NCBI GenBank assembly: GCA_937920725.1
Contig: CALEUW010000024.1
Location: 62,001-126,000, forward strand
Length of the DNA stretch: 64,000 bases
Origin: UMGS1601 sp900553335
Lineage (GTDB): Bacteria; Bacillota; Clostridia; Oscillospirales; Ruminococcaceae
Direction of reading: 5' to 3'
The stretch's first letter is position 1, and each line of letters opens with the position of its first letter. The notes under the pieces were generated by a model, which saw nothing but the letters and a program-made list of their open reading frames with translations, did no database searches and had not been told where the DNA came from. A program made the translations under genes and the position numbers. This document shows, piece after piece, positions 18,219 through 26,758 of this stretch.

Positions 18219-18551
18219 TTATGCACTGCAATCAGCAAGAGTTATACTTACCTTGCTGACAACAGCGTTTGTCATATCCTGTATGGTCTTTTTTATATTG
18301 TTTTGCATAGTTTCGCAAGTAGCTGAGATATTTGCGCCTCTTCTCATATTAATCGAAACAAATACCTCAATAACACCGTCTTTGAAATTAATTTTGACGC
18401 TGTGCCTTGTGAGCTTGGATGATATTTTGGTAAGGAACTTATTTTCCTTTTTTTCGATCATTTGGGCTCCGTCAGTTTCAGAAATTATCTTTTCAACTAT
18501 CGTTACAAGACTGTCTTTGCTAATGCTGAAAGCGGTATTTGAATCAAACAT
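18219..18551 (-). CDS. Asp23/Gls24 family protein (YqhY-like)
   Basis: A small soluble protein (110 residues) of the Asp23/Gls24 alkaline-shock family. The pattern ISKDSLVTIVEKI at the start and VFVSINMRRGANI in the middle fits. In Bacillus the homologue YqhY stands in the same place before nusB and affects fatty-acid synthesis control. Here it follows the spoIIIA operon with its own promoter and has a good GGAGG site. Exact role unknown. Confidence 0.85.
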   Translation of the reverse strand: MFDSNTAFSISKDSLVTIVEKIISETDGAQMIEKKENKFLTKISSKLTRHSVKINFKDGVIEVFVSINMRRGANISATCETMQNNIKKTIQDMTNAVVSKVSITLADCSA

Positions 18552-18634
18552 ATTAAACCTCCTGCGCCTGCCTCAGACAAGCATACTTTCTATAAAAAAG
18601 TCCCTAAAAAATAAGTCCTAATAAACTTTTATAC

Positions 18635-18663
18635 ATTATAACATTTTATTTTGATAAATACAA
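18635..18663 (-). promoter_or_regulatory. Promoter of the Asp23-nusB-...-recN operon
   Basis: TTGTAT (18658-18663) and TATAAT (18635-18640) on the minus strand are 17 bases apart. The -35 ends directly at the spoIIIAH stop codon. I see no strong hairpin after spoIIIAH, so read-through from the sporulation operon is possible. Confidence 0.6.
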
Positions 18664-19212
18664 CTATTTGACATCAAAAATTCTTATGTTTTCGGATTTT
18701 ACGTTTACTTCGCTTAAAAGTATGTCTTTTATCTGCGCCATAGAATCGGAATTTAGATCGCCGCTCTTAACAACTATGTTTGCTCCGTCCTCGTCAAGAT
18801 ATACAACGGCATCTTCAAATCCGGCAGCTTTCAGAAGACTTTCTATATTACTTTCCTTTTCAATAAAATTGCTTACTGCTTCTGCGCTTTTTCCAGCTAC
18901 TGATTGCTCTTCTTCAGTTGAATCTCCGCCGTCCATAATGCTTTTTAGAGTTTGAACCGCTTTGTCACGAGATTCAAGTCTGTCGAGCTTTGCCTGCTCA
19001 AAATAATCGGTGCTTTCCTTATCCTCATCTGCGGTTTCGCTCACAAAAGCCGCCGTTCCATATTTTTTTGAGGTATTTTCTACGACTTTCGTTTCCGGAA
19101 TAGAGCTTGAGTCTGATACTACATAATTCACATAAATAGCCGTTCCTAAAATTAAAGTCAGGCATGTTAGAATTATCTGCTTTTTCCCGATGATAAAATT
19201 AAACTTTTTCAT
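18664..19212 (-). CDS. spoIIIAH: Stage III sporulation protein AH
   Basis: Mother-cell half of the SpoIIQ-SpoIIIAH channel linking mother cell and forespore. It has one N-terminal membrane helix (about 11-31), a charged linker, and a C-terminal YscJ/FliF-like ring-building domain. The open frame extends to 19251, but the ATG at 19212 has AAAGGAC upstream and begins MKKFNFIIGKKQI, the normal N-terminus. About 182 residues, near the Bacillus 218. Last gene of the spoIIIA operon. Confidence 0.92.
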   Translation of the reverse strand: MKKFNFIIGKKQIILTCLTLILGTAIYVNYVVSDSSSIPETKVVENTSKKYGTAAFVSETADEDKESTDYFEQAKLDRLESRDKAVQTLKSIMDGGDSTEEEQSVAGKSAEAVSNFIEKESNIESLLKAAGFEDAVVYLDEDGANIVVKSGDLNSDSMAQIKDILLSEVNVKSENIRIFDVK

Positions 19213-19232
19213 AAATATCTGTCCTTTCCTAT

Positions 19233-19799
19233 TTATCCCTTTACAACACACACGCTGCTTGAGGATATATTTAAAGCGGTACTTACCGCTCTATACACTT
19301 TTTCAATTATTTCATATCGATCTCCGCCGCTGCAAACAACCAAAACGCCGGTGACTTTAGGTTCTACGATTTTTTTTATTAACGGTTTTTGCGAGCCATT
19401 TTCGTCAATGATAACTATTTTGTTATTGTATCCTTCACTTTGCTTATCCTCGCTTTCATCACTTTGTGTATCAAGCTCTTCGGCGTATACATATTCAGTA
19501 GTTCCGTCAACCGTAACAAGTATATCTACTTCTCCTACACCGTCGATTTTTTTTACAATAGACAAAAGCTCGCTTTGAATTTTGTCTTTATATGTACTGC
19601 TCAAGCTGTAATGTTCCTCAACCTCATCAATTTTTGACGTATTGTCATCAGCCGATTGAAAAATTTCTGATAATAAAATTAAAATCATACCAATGACACC
19701 TATTGTAACTATAATAGCAAGCTTTTTATTTTTTTTGATTTTTTCTTTCTTGCTTGATATAAAAGCATTAATATCAATTTTCTTTAATTTCAATTTCAA
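19233..19799 (-). CDS. spoIIIAG: Stage III sporulation protein AG
   Basis: A 188-residue protein with one membrane helix (about 27-46) and an extracytoplasmic domain that in Bacillus forms a large 30-fold ring. The frame begins at TTG 19799; a second TTG at 19793 is better spaced from AGAGGAC, so the first two residues are uncertain. It overlaps spoIIIAF by 26 bases. Confidence 0.9.
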   Translation of the reverse strand: MKLKLKKIDINAFISSKKEKIKKNKKLAIIVTIGVIGMILILLSEIFQSADDNTSKIDEVEEHYSLSSTYKDKIQSELLSIVKKIDGVGEVDILVTVDGTTEYVYAEELDTQSDESEDKQSEGYNNKIVIIDENGSQKPLIKKIVEPKVTGVLVVCSGGDRYEIIEKVYRAVSTALNISSSSVCVVKG

Positions 19800-20241
19800 T
19801 GTCCTCTGTTTCTAAAAAATCTTTAATTTTGCTTTCAATTTCTTCTTTGTTTTCCGCACCGGTTATCGTTATCTTTTTTATTACAGTATTATTGTATTCA
19901 TCACTTGATGCTTTAATGTCAACAGATGAAACATCTAAATTTTTATTCTTCAGCATTTTTTTTATGTTTTCTTCAAGGCTTGATTCAAAATCCTCTAGTA
20001 ATGCGTTGTTTACTTCACTTTCAAGCTTTTCCAGCTTATTAAGGTCGGGCGTTGTCAGAAGATTTAAGTTTAATTTCATTCCGTCGGAGAAGAATGGGTT
20101 TATAACTGAGATTATAAAAATGAGTCCTATAACAAATCTTACACACTTTTTATAATCTGAATTCGGCAGCAAGAACTCAGTAATTGAAAGAATTATACCT
20201 ATCACACAAAACGCTTTTATAATTTCTTTTATCAGTTCCAT
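19774..20241 (-). CDS. spoIIIAF: Stage III sporulation protein AF
   Basis: A protein of 155 residues with two N-terminal membrane helices and a soluble C-terminal domain of ring-building type, part of the SpoIIIA feeding-tube complex. The open frame reaches 20310, but the ATG at 20241 has GGTG upstream and sits two bases after the spoIIIAE stop, giving the normal MELIKEIIKAF start. Confidence 0.9.
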   Translation of the reverse strand: MELIKEIIKAFCVIGIILSITEFLLPNSDYKKCVRFVIGLIFIISVINPFFSDGMKLNLNLLTTPDLNKLEKLESEVNNALLEDFESSLEENIKKMLKNKNLDVSSVDIKASSDEYNNTVIKKITITGAENKEEIESKIKDFLETEDIEIEIKEN

Positions 20242-20243
20242 TA

Positions 20244-21365
20244 TTACACCACATTCATACTCAGCATCATCATTACGGCCGTTGCTATGATAAATATCAA
20301 TGTAAAACACGCTATTATTCCCAATACTATGGACAATACCGAATTTATACCTCCCAAAAGGCTGGATATGTTTTGCTGACCGAAAAATGTACTTATGCCT
20401 TTAGTTAAAGAAAGTACAGCCTTTAAGCTGATAACGGTTACAACAGGAGTTAAAACAGAAAAAATTATTATGATTATTCCGATAACTCCAACACCGGATT
20501 TTATATAACTCATACTTCCTGATAATGTTGTATATGCATCGCTTATAGCTCCTCCCACGACGGGAATCAGACTTGATGCTGCAAACTTGATGGTTCTTAT
20601 CCCAAGCGAATCGGAAGCCTGACCTATTATTCCCTGAACGGAAATAACACCAATAAAAATTGATGAAATAAGACCTAATATCCACTTTGAAACATTTTTA
20701 AGAGATCCTGAAATATTAATTCCAATGACAGACGGATTTATGGCTTCAATAACAGACGCTGCAATCGTAAAGCTCATAAAAGGCACTAATAAGTTTTTCA
20801 TAAAAAAGCCAATTATTTCACATACTGAAAGAATAGCTACATAATACGATATGCCTGATGATGCACATCCTCCGGCTGCCAAAATACTTGAGAAAACAGG
20901 AACATATGAATACATAAATACTGATGTTGCAGTAATGGTATCTGTTACGATTTTTATACAGCTGCTTATAGAAGAGTATAAAATTCCAACGCTTATCAAT
21001 GTGGCTATGACCGCCAAAATAGAATCCATATCTCCATTGTCCTCAATTAAGCTTTTTATCATTGTAAGCATTATTATTACAATAAGCATTTCTCCCATAA
21101 GCTTAATAGGATTTTTAATATTTTGAAATACAGTATCTTTTATAAGCTCCAGCCAATATGTAACAGACAGCTTATCAACACTTTCAGGATTTTCTAAAGA
21201 CACATCGTTTTCTTCCATTAACCTCTTTGCGTCATCAGGTAAAACCTGTGACAGCGATTTGTCTGTATCCTTTAAATAGTTTTTAACTTCATCTGCACTG
21301 ACTGTTAATGTCGGAACAAATAACAGCAACAGAAAAATGCAGGATATTATTTTTATCGTCTTCAT
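20244..21365 (-). CDS. spoIIIAE: Stage III sporulation protein AE
   Basis: The large polytopic membrane component of the SpoIIIA complex: an N-terminal signal-like helix (ISCIFLLLLFVPTL), a short extracytoplasmic part, then about seven membrane helices ending near the C-terminus. The upstream in-frame TTG at 21371 lacks a ribosome site, whereas the ATG at 21365 has AGG at proper distance. Length (373) fits the family. Confidence 0.92.
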   Translation of the reverse strand: MKTIKIISCIFLLLLFVPTLTVSADEVKNYLKDTDKSLSQVLPDDAKRLMEENDVSLENPESVDKLSVTYWLELIKDTVFQNIKNPIKLMGEMLIVIIMLTMIKSLIEDNGDMDSILAVIATLISVGILYSSISSCIKIVTDTITATSVFMYSYVPVFSSILAAGGCASSGISYYVAILSVCEIIGFFMKNLLVPFMSFTIAASVIEAINPSVIGINISGSLKNVSKWILGLISSIFIGVISVQGIIGQASDSLGIRTIKFAASSLIPVVGGAISDAYTTLSGSMSYIKSGVGVIGIIIIIFSVLTPVVTVISLKAVLSLTKGISTFFGQQNISSLLGGINSVLSIVLGIIACFTLIFIIATAVMMMLSMNVV

Positions 21366-21367
21366 AT

Positions 21368-21754
21368 TCAACCTAACATCTCGTCAATAAGAGAAATTAC
21401 CGATGAATATAGCGGCATAGCTAAAACCAAAACGGTAACTCTTCCGAACATTTTTACATTTGATGCCATTGCGTTTTCGTTGCAGTCCCTGCATAAATCA
21501 CATGCCAGGGATGATATAAAACAAACCCCTATGCTTTTAAAAAGAATTTCTGAAAATTCTTCATCTATGCTTATTTTTTTTAAAAGGGATTCGATCGTAT
21601 CGGTTATGTCACTTATGTTTGAAATTAAAAGAAGAGTAATTATTATAGCGACAGAAGCTGTGATCACAAACGAAAATTCTCTTGATTCTTTTTCAAGCAA
21701 TTTGCAAATAACGCAGGCAACGATACTTAACGCACTAATCAAAACAATATCCAT
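21368..21754 (-). CDS. spoIIIAD: Stage III sporulation protein AD
   Basis: A 128-residue membrane protein with three or four helices. Together with SpoIIIAC it resembles the FliQ-like export components of type III secretion. Its stop lies three bases before the spoIIIAE ATG. Confidence 0.9.
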   Translation of the reverse strand: MDIVLISALSIVACVICKLLEKESREFSFVITASVAIIITLLLISNISDITDTIESLLKKISIDEEFSEILFKSIGVCFISSLACDLCRDCNENAMASNVKMFGRVTVLVLAMPLYSSVISLIDEMLG

Positions 21755-21757
21755 TTA

Positions 21758-21952
21758 TCAGAACCCGAATAAACTCTCTATTGTGTCAAACAGATTGCTT
21801 ACTTGATTTATAACAAGAATTAAAACTATCACAAGTCCGGCAATAGTTATCATCATCGCTTGTTCATCTCGTTCGGCTTTTTTGAGCAAGATATTCAGCA
21901 CTGATACAATAATGCCAACGGCTGCTATTTTAAATATTAAATCAACTTCCAT
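21758..21952 (-). CDS. spoIIIAC: Stage III sporulation protein AC
   Basis: A 64-residue membrane protein with two helices (IFKIAAVGIIVSVLNIL and MITIAGLVIVLILVI). The frame is open to 21982, but the ATG at 21952 follows GGAG by seven bases and gives the standard length. Too short to be recognised without the operon around it, yet clear in context. Confidence 0.92.
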   Translation of the reverse strand: MEVDLIFKIAAVGIIVSVLNILLKKAERDEQAMMITIAGLVIVLILVINQVSNLFDTIESLFGF

Positions 21953-21962
21953 TTTATTTCTC

Positions 21963-22376
21963 CTAAATAAGAATGATTGCAAAAAAAGCTCCTGCCAACA
22001 CTCCTAATGAATTATATAGTTTAAACTTTACCGGAACATTCTTATCATATTCGTCAAGTTTTAGTTTTAGCCTTTCCTCACAGCCTTCAAATAATAGAAG
22101 CTGACCATCAAGCGGAGTTGTACCGACCTTTGAATATAAATTCTCCATAAGTTTGGTTATCTCCGGATCACTGATTAATTCACTTGTTTCTCTAAGGCTG
22201 TTAATTATATCTAAAGATTTTTTCTTGTCAAATTTAAGTGATAGTTTGCTGCTAACAAGCCGGCTTTCCAGTTCCCTTAGCAACATAAGCTCTTTTTTTA
22301 CATTCAATGCCTTAAATCTTCCAATCATACAGAGCGTTATAAATATCAGCAGAATACCTGTATATTTAATGAGCAT
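21963..22376 (-). CDS. spoIIIAB: Stage III sporulation protein AB
   Basis: This protein of 137 residues has an N-terminal membrane helix and a C-terminal one, with a cytoplasmic helical domain resembling GspF/PilC in type II secretion. It is shorter than Bacillus SpoIIIAB (171). It overlaps spoIIIAA by 11 bases. Confidence 0.88.
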   Translation of the reverse strand: MLIKYTGILLIFITLCMIGRFKALNVKKELMLLRELESRLVSSKLSLKFDKKKSLDIINSLRETSELISDPEITKLMENLYSKVGTTPLDGQLLLFEGCEERLKLKLDEYDKNVPVKFKLYNSLGVLAGAFFAIILI

Positions 22377-23295
22377 TTTGAAGTTTTTCCTCTCGTAAAT
22401 CTTTCAATTCACAAATCTTTCTGTCCTTTGAAAGGCACAAAATATAATCAAAAAATTTTCGTTTTATCATCTTTTTGATAAGAGGTTTTTGTCTGGCTTC
22501 ATCAGTTGTTTCGGCGTGAGTTGTAGCAATGAGTTTAACTCCTGAGTTAAAGAGATATTCAAAGCTTGAAAGTTCAGCTTTCGCACCTATTTCATCACAG
22601 ATAATAAATTTTGGAGATAAAAGTCTTACTGCACGTTTAATTCCCTCTTCTTTTGAAACGCCGCTTAAAACATCAGAAAACTTTCCGATATCGTTTTCAA
22701 CAACACCGCTGTCAGATGCTGCGATTTCATTTCTCTCGTCAATTATTGAAACAGAAAATCTGTTTCCAAGTTCTCTTGACAAATCCCTTAAAACGGTCGT
22801 TTTTCCGCTGGCGGGAGGACCGCATAAAAGCAGACTTACCGGGGATTTAAAATTTATTTTTTCAAGAATTTCTTTTGAACAGTATTTTACTTCTCTTGAA
22901 ATCCTTATGTTTATGCCTGTAACATCGCTGATTCTTGAAATTTCGCCGTTATCATATATGAACGAGGAAGAAAAACCAACTCTGTTTCCTCCCTTAGTAG
23001 TAATAAATCCGTTCTTTAGCTCCTTTTCAAAGCTATAGAGCGAATTTTCAAACGAACGCAGATATGTGTATTCAATATCGTTTTTATATATCCGAATTGC
23101 GTTTGCGGTAGAGAGTGATAAATTTCCGCCGTATGTTACGAACAATTCGTCTGTTTGGGTTTTTACAGTTAAAAAGCTTCCTACTCTGAGTCTTATTTCA
23201 CATATTCTCATCAAATCCGATATACTTAACTTTTCAATAGCGTTTTTTAATCCCAACGGAAGCAGATCCAGCGCATACAAATATTTGTTATTCAT
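22366..23295 (-). CDS. spoIIIAA: Stage III sporulation protein AA (ATPase)
   Basis: The cytoplasmic ATPase of the SpoIIIA complex, 309 residues. Walker A GPPASGKTT lies at 159-167, Walker B is FIICDEIG, and the SIIDERNE segment matches the family. It resembles secretion ATPases and powers transport from mother cell to forespore. First gene of an eight-gene operon with a sigma-E-like promoter 29-58 bases upstream. Confidence 0.94.
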   Translation of the reverse strand: MNNKYLYALDLLPLGLKNAIEKLSISDLMRICEIRLRVGSFLTVKTQTDELFVTYGGNLSLSTANAIRIYKNDIEYTYLRSFENSLYSFEKELKNGFITTKGGNRVGFSSSFIYDNGEISRISDVTGINIRISREVKYCSKEILEKINFKSPVSLLLCGPPASGKTTVLRDLSRELGNRFSVSIIDERNEIAASDSGVVENDIGKFSDVLSGVSKEEGIKRAVRLLSPKFIICDEIGAKAELSSFEYLFNSGVKLIATTHAETTDEARQKPLIKKMIKRKFFDYILCLSKDRKICELKDLREEKLQNAH

Positions 23296-23323
23296 AAACG
23301 GCTCCTTTCTTATGTCCTACAAA

Positions 23324-23353
23324 ATAGTATGTGACAAGTTGTCCTTTTATGAC
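23324..23353 (-). promoter_or_regulatory. Probable sigma-E promoter of the spoIIIA operon
   Basis: On the minus strand GTCATAAA (23346-23353) and CATACTAT (23324-23331) are separated by 14 bases, close to the sigma-E pattern (GTCATATTT, about 14 bases, CATACAnT). Sigma-E control of spoIIIA is established in Bacillus. No sigma-A-like pair is seen in the same space. Confidence 0.7.
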
Positions 23354-23362
23354 AATAAAAAA

Positions 23363-23384
23363 ATCTCCGGGTTAATCCGGAGAT
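23363..23384 (-). terminator. Terminator after the SCIFF maturase gene
   Basis: Arms atctccgg (23363-23370) and ccggagat (23377-23384) with a 6-base loop are followed on the minus strand by seven T. It separates the maturase from the spoIIIA promoter. Confidence 0.85.
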
Positions 23385-23453
23385 CTAATTAATTATAAAA
23401 GTTGTGCATATGTAATGTATTAAATAATAACGGTAAAAAGCATCAATAATAGT

Positions 23454-24818
23454 TTACTTTTGCAAATGCTTTTTAATTTGAAGCATTATTGCACACTCAA
23501 GACGTTTTTTTTGCAGCTTGCAAGAAAGCTTATGCGCCTTTAAAATATCTCCCTCGTAGAGGAAGTTATTTGCATTACAGCCGCCTGAACAATAAAATTT
23601 TGCCCAGCACCTTTTGCAGTCTTCTTTAGCATAGACATGGGTTTTTGCAAATATTTCTTTTATGCTGTTGTCAAATGTTCCTGCTTCAAGATTTCCCATT
23701 TTAAATTCCGGTATTCCAACAAACTGATGACATGGATAAATATCGCCGTCTGGAGTAATTGCTATATATTCATTGCCGCTGCCGCATCCTCTAAGACGCT
23801 TTATCGCACAAGGTCCTTGATCTAAATCAAGCATGAAGTGGAAGAAATTACAAAATCCTCCGTCTGCCCTGATTTTCTCAAGCTTTTCTGCTAATATTTC
23901 GTACTCTTTGCTTATAGCGTCAACATCCTCTTCGGTAATTGCATACGGCATATTTTCATCAGCCATAACAGGTTCAACAGAAACTTGATCAAATCCCAAA
24001 TCATACAAATGCATTACATCGTTTGAAAAATCAAGATTATATTTTGTATATGTGCCTCGAACATAATAATCCTTGTCCCCTCTTTTTGAAACAAGTTTTT
24101 TATAACCTTCTAAAATTTTGTCATAGCACCCTGAACCGTCTACACGAACACGCAGTCTGTCGTTTACTTCCTTTCTTCCGTCTATCGACAAGACAACATT
24201 TGACATTTCTTTGTTGATAAAGTCGATTTTATCATCGGTTAAGAGCAGTCCGTTAGTTGTGATCGTAAATCGAAAATTTTTATTATACTCTTTTTCACGG
24301 CTTCTGGCATAAACAACAATCTGTTTTACAACGTCGAAGTTCATAAGCGGTTCGCCGCCGAAAAAGTCAAGCTCAAGATTTACTCTGTCACCCGAATTAT
24401 TAAGAAGAAAGTCAATAGCAGCCTTTCCTGTTTCAAAGGTCATAAGCTTTCTTCCCTCGCCAAAGTCGCCAGTAGACGCAAAACAATACTTGCATCTTAA
24501 ATTGCAGTCATGTGAGATGTGCAGGCACATTGCTTTTACAGGCGAAACAACTGAGTATTTCGCAAACTTTTCGTAGTCATCCTCTGAAAATAAAATCTTA
24601 TCTTTGTAAAGCTCTTTTAACTCATTAAAAGCTTCTTTTATATCTTCCTCACTGTATTTATCCGATAAAGCGTTGATAGCCGAATTTAAACAATCTTCGC
24701 TAAACGGAGGTTCGGCATGATCAAGCAAATCATATGTAAGCTCGTCAACGCTGTGGACACCGCCGGAATTCACATCAAGCACAATATAAAAACCGCCCAG
24801 TTTAAATTTATGAATCAT
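23454..24818 (-). CDS. Radical SAM/SPASM thioether maturase of SCIFF type (CteB-like)
   Basis: This 454-residue enzyme should install Cys-to-alpha-carbon thioether links in a six-Cys peptide (SCIFF). Residues 1-90 form a peptide-recognition domain. The radical SAM cluster motif is Cys105-x3-Cys109-x2-Cys112 (DCNLRCKYCFAS), followed by the family-typical GDFGEGRKLM, and FFGGEPL carries the SAM-binding Gly. Auxiliary cluster Cys are 337, 345, 363, 401, 404, 410, 414 and 433 (CKRCWAKFYCSGGCN). The SCIFF precursor is normally encoded just before the maturase; here only 78 bases separate it from tsf, with no small Cys-rich frame. A terminator closes the gene. Confidence 0.88.
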   Translation of the reverse strand: MIHKFKLGGFYIVLDVNSGGVHSVDELTYDLLDHAEPPFSEDCLNSAINALSDKYSEEDIKEAFNELKELYKDKILFSEDDYEKFAKYSVVSPVKAMCLHISHDCNLRCKYCFASTGDFGEGRKLMTFETGKAAIDFLLNNSGDRVNLELDFFGGEPLMNFDVVKQIVVYARSREKEYNKNFRFTITTNGLLLTDDKIDFINKEMSNVVLSIDGRKEVNDRLRVRVDGSGCYDKILEGYKKLVSKRGDKDYYVRGTYTKYNLDFSNDVMHLYDLGFDQVSVEPVMADENMPYAITEEDVDAISKEYEILAEKLEKIRADGGFCNFFHFMLDLDQGPCAIKRLRGCGSGNEYIAITPDGDIYPCHQFVGIPEFKMGNLEAGTFDNSIKEIFAKTHVYAKEDCKRCWAKFYCSGGCNANNFLYEGDILKAHKLSCKLQKKRLECAIMLQIKKHLQK

Positions 24819-24853
24819 TTGTAAAACTCCTTTTAATATAAACAGCTAAAATA

Positions 24854-24877
24854 AAAGGACGGAAAACACCGTCCTTT
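24854..24877 (-). terminator. Terminator after tsf
   Basis: Nine-base perfect arms (aaaggacgg, 24854-24862; ccgtccttt, 24869-24877) with a 6-base loop, then a TATTTT tail on the minus strand. Only 35 bases separate it from the maturase start. Confidence 0.82.
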
Positions 24878-24896
24878 CAGATAAATTGTTTTTTAG

Positions 24897-25811
24897 TTAC
24901 TTGATCATGCTTGCAACTTCATCAGCAAAGTTGTCTTCCTTCTTCTCGACACCTTCTCCACGCTCAAAACGAACGTAGTCAACAACCTTAATTGAACCGC
25001 CAAGCTCCTTCGCAACAGCTTCTACGTGCTTTCCTACAGAAACCTTGTCATCCTTTACGAAAGCCTGTTCAAGCAAGCAGTTTTCAGAATAAAACTTTCC
25101 GATCTTACCTTCAACTATCTTAACCTTAACCTGCTCAGGCTTATTTGCCATCTTAGGATCCTCAGCCATCTGAGCGAGCATTATCTTCTTTTCTTCCTCA
25201 ATTGCATTGTCAGGAACAGAAGCTCTGTCAAGATAAGACGGATTCATGGCTGCAACCTGAAGAGCGCAATCCTTACCAACCTCGAATACCTTGTCTGCAT
25301 CAAGATCTGTGTCAAGCTTGACCATAACACCGATGCTTCCGCCTCCATGAACGTAAGGAACTAAAACTCCCTCAAATCTCTTGAAGCGGCGAATAACCAT
25401 ATTCTCTCTGATTTTGATGAATAAATCCTGTAAAGCTTCCTCTACTGTCTTATCACCGCCCGAAATAACAGTTGTCTTAAGAGCGTCAACATCAGCTGGA
25501 TTCTTTTCGATAACAGTCTTAGCTACAGCAGCAACGAAAGCCTTGAACTCTTCGTTATTTGCGGCAAAGTCTGTTTCGATGTTTACTTCAACAACAGCAC
25601 CGACATTGCCCTCAACAACAGAAGTTACAATTCCCTCTGCCGAAACACGGCCGCTCTTCTTAGCCTGCGTAGCAAGTCCCTTTTCACGAAGAATGAGTAT
25701 TGCCTTTTCAGTATCGCCTTCAGCTGCTTCAAGAGCCTTTTTACAATCCATCATTCCAACGCCTGTGGATTTCATTAAATCTTTGATTTCTGCTACGGAT
25801 ACCTTTCCCAT
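24897..25811 (-). CDS. tsf: Translation elongation factor Ts
   Basis: The nucleotide exchange factor for EF-Tu, 304 residues. The N-terminal UBA-like domain carries TGVGMMDCKKAL (16-27), where most homologues have TGAGMMDCKKAL, followed by TDFAANNEEF, a signature of the core. Length suits the long type with two core subdomains. It follows rpsB by 41 bases, the universal order. Confidence 0.94.
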   Translation of the reverse strand: MGKVSVAEIKDLMKSTGVGMMDCKKALEAAEGDTEKAILILREKGLATQAKKSGRVSAEGIVTSVVEGNVGAVVEVNIETDFAANNEEFKAFVAAVAKTVIEKNPADVDALKTTVISGGDKTVEEALQDLFIKIRENMVIRRFKRFEGVLVPYVHGGGSIGVMVKLDTDLDADKVFEVGKDCALQVAAMNPSYLDRASVPDNAIEEEKKIMLAQMAEDPKMANKPEQVKVKIVEGKIGKFYSENCLLEQAFVKDDKVSVGKHVEAVAKELGGSIKVVDYVRFERGEGVEKKEDNFADEVASMIK

Positions 25812-25852
25812 TTTTATATTCCTCCAAAAGTTAAATTCAAAATTTACAGCGA

Positions 25853-26605
25853 CTATTCAGCGTCTGTTTCTGCCTCAGCTACAGCCTCTTCAGCCTGTGC
25901 CTCAGCTTCAGCAGCTCCTGCTTCACCCTGTCTTCCCTCGATGATAGCGTCAGCCATAGCGCCTGCAATAAGCTTAACAGCACGGATAGCATCATCGTTA
26001 CCAGGAATAACGTAATCAACCTCGTCAGGATCACAGTTTGTATCAACGATAGCTACAACCGGAATACCAAGTCTTTTAGCTTCTGCAACTGCAATTTTTT
26101 CTTTTCTCGGGTCAACAACAAAAAGCGCACCCGGAAGTTCTTTCATATTCTTAATACCGCCAAGGAATTTTTCAAGCTTTTCGATTTCAAGATTGAGCTT
26201 AACAACTTCCTTCTTAGGAAGAAGATTAAAAGTTCCGTCTTCTGCCATTGTGTGAAGCTGCTCAAGTCTTCTGATTCTCTGCTTAATAGTCTTAAAGTTT
26301 GTCATCATACCGCCAAGCCATCTTGCGTTGACAAAATGTGCGTCAGATCTTAATGCTTCTTCCTTAACGCTGTCGCTTGCCTGCTTCTTAGTACCTACAA
26401 ACAATACCTCTTTGCCTTCAGCAGATAAATCTCTGATAAACATATAAGCTTCTTCAAGCTTTTTAACTGTCTTCTGAAGGTCGATAATGTAAATACCGTT
26501 TCTTTCTGTGAAAATGTACTGAGCCATTTTCGGATTCCATCTTCTTGTCTGGTGACCGAAATGTACACCAGCTTCAAGAAGCTGTTTCATTGATACTACT
26601 CCCAT
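25853..26605 (-). CDS. rpsB: 30S ribosomal protein S2
   Basis: The 250-residue S2 protein, with the N-terminal LLEAGVHFGHQTRRWNPKM and the central FVVDPRKEKIAVAEA segments. The C-terminus has an Ala/Glu-rich tail of about 25 residues, common in Clostridia. A strong AGGAGG site lies eight bases before the ATG, and a structured leader and consensus promoter precede it. Confidence 0.95.
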   Translation of the reverse strand: MGVVSMKQLLEAGVHFGHQTRRWNPKMAQYIFTERNGIYIIDLQKTVKKLEEAYMFIRDLSAEGKEVLFVGTKKQASDSVKEEALRSDAHFVNARWLGGMMTNFKTIKQRIRRLEQLHTMAEDGTFNLLPKKEVVKLNLEIEKLEKFLGGIKNMKELPGALFVVDPRKEKIAVAEAKRLGIPVVAIVDTNCDPDEVDYVIPGNDDAIRAVKLIAGAMADAIIEGRQGEAGAAEAEAQAEEAVAEAETDAE

Positions 26606-26639
26606 TGTGTAGTTCCTCCTATTGGTTTAAATTTTCCTC

Positions 26640-26698
26640 CGCATATTTTAGCTTGGGCGCTACCCAAAAATAAGGGAACCACGCTCAAAAAATATGCG
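26640..26698 (-). promoter_or_regulatory. Structured 5' leader of rpsB-tsf
   Basis: The segments at 26640-26649 and 26689-26698 are exact 10-base complements and enclose a GC-richer region with a further hairpin (parts around GGGTAGCGCCC). The leader lies between the promoter and the ribosome site and resembles an autogenous ribosomal-protein control element in design. I cannot match it to a named leader family by eye. Confidence 0.5.
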
Positions 26699-26714
26699 TG
26701 CGAATTGCTTAAAT

Positions 26715-26743
26715 ATTATACCACTTTTTGCATGTTATTTCAA
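26715..26743 (-). promoter_or_regulatory. Promoter of rpsB-tsf
   Basis: TTGAAA (26738-26743) and TATAAT (26715-26720) on the minus strand are 17 bases apart, giving a leader of about 100 bases. Confidence 0.8.
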
Positions 26744-26758
26744 CTAAAAAATTGTTGG

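Noticed and set aside
22529..23038. A 169-codon plus-strand frame over spoIIIAA
   Set aside because: Antisense to a certain Walker ATPase, low-complexity Ser/Phe-rich product, no promoter.
25381..25944. A 187-codon plus-strand open frame over tsf and rpsB
   Set aside because: It is the antisense shadow of tsf; the sense product is a clear EF-Ts, and the antisense protein has no family pattern or ribosome site.
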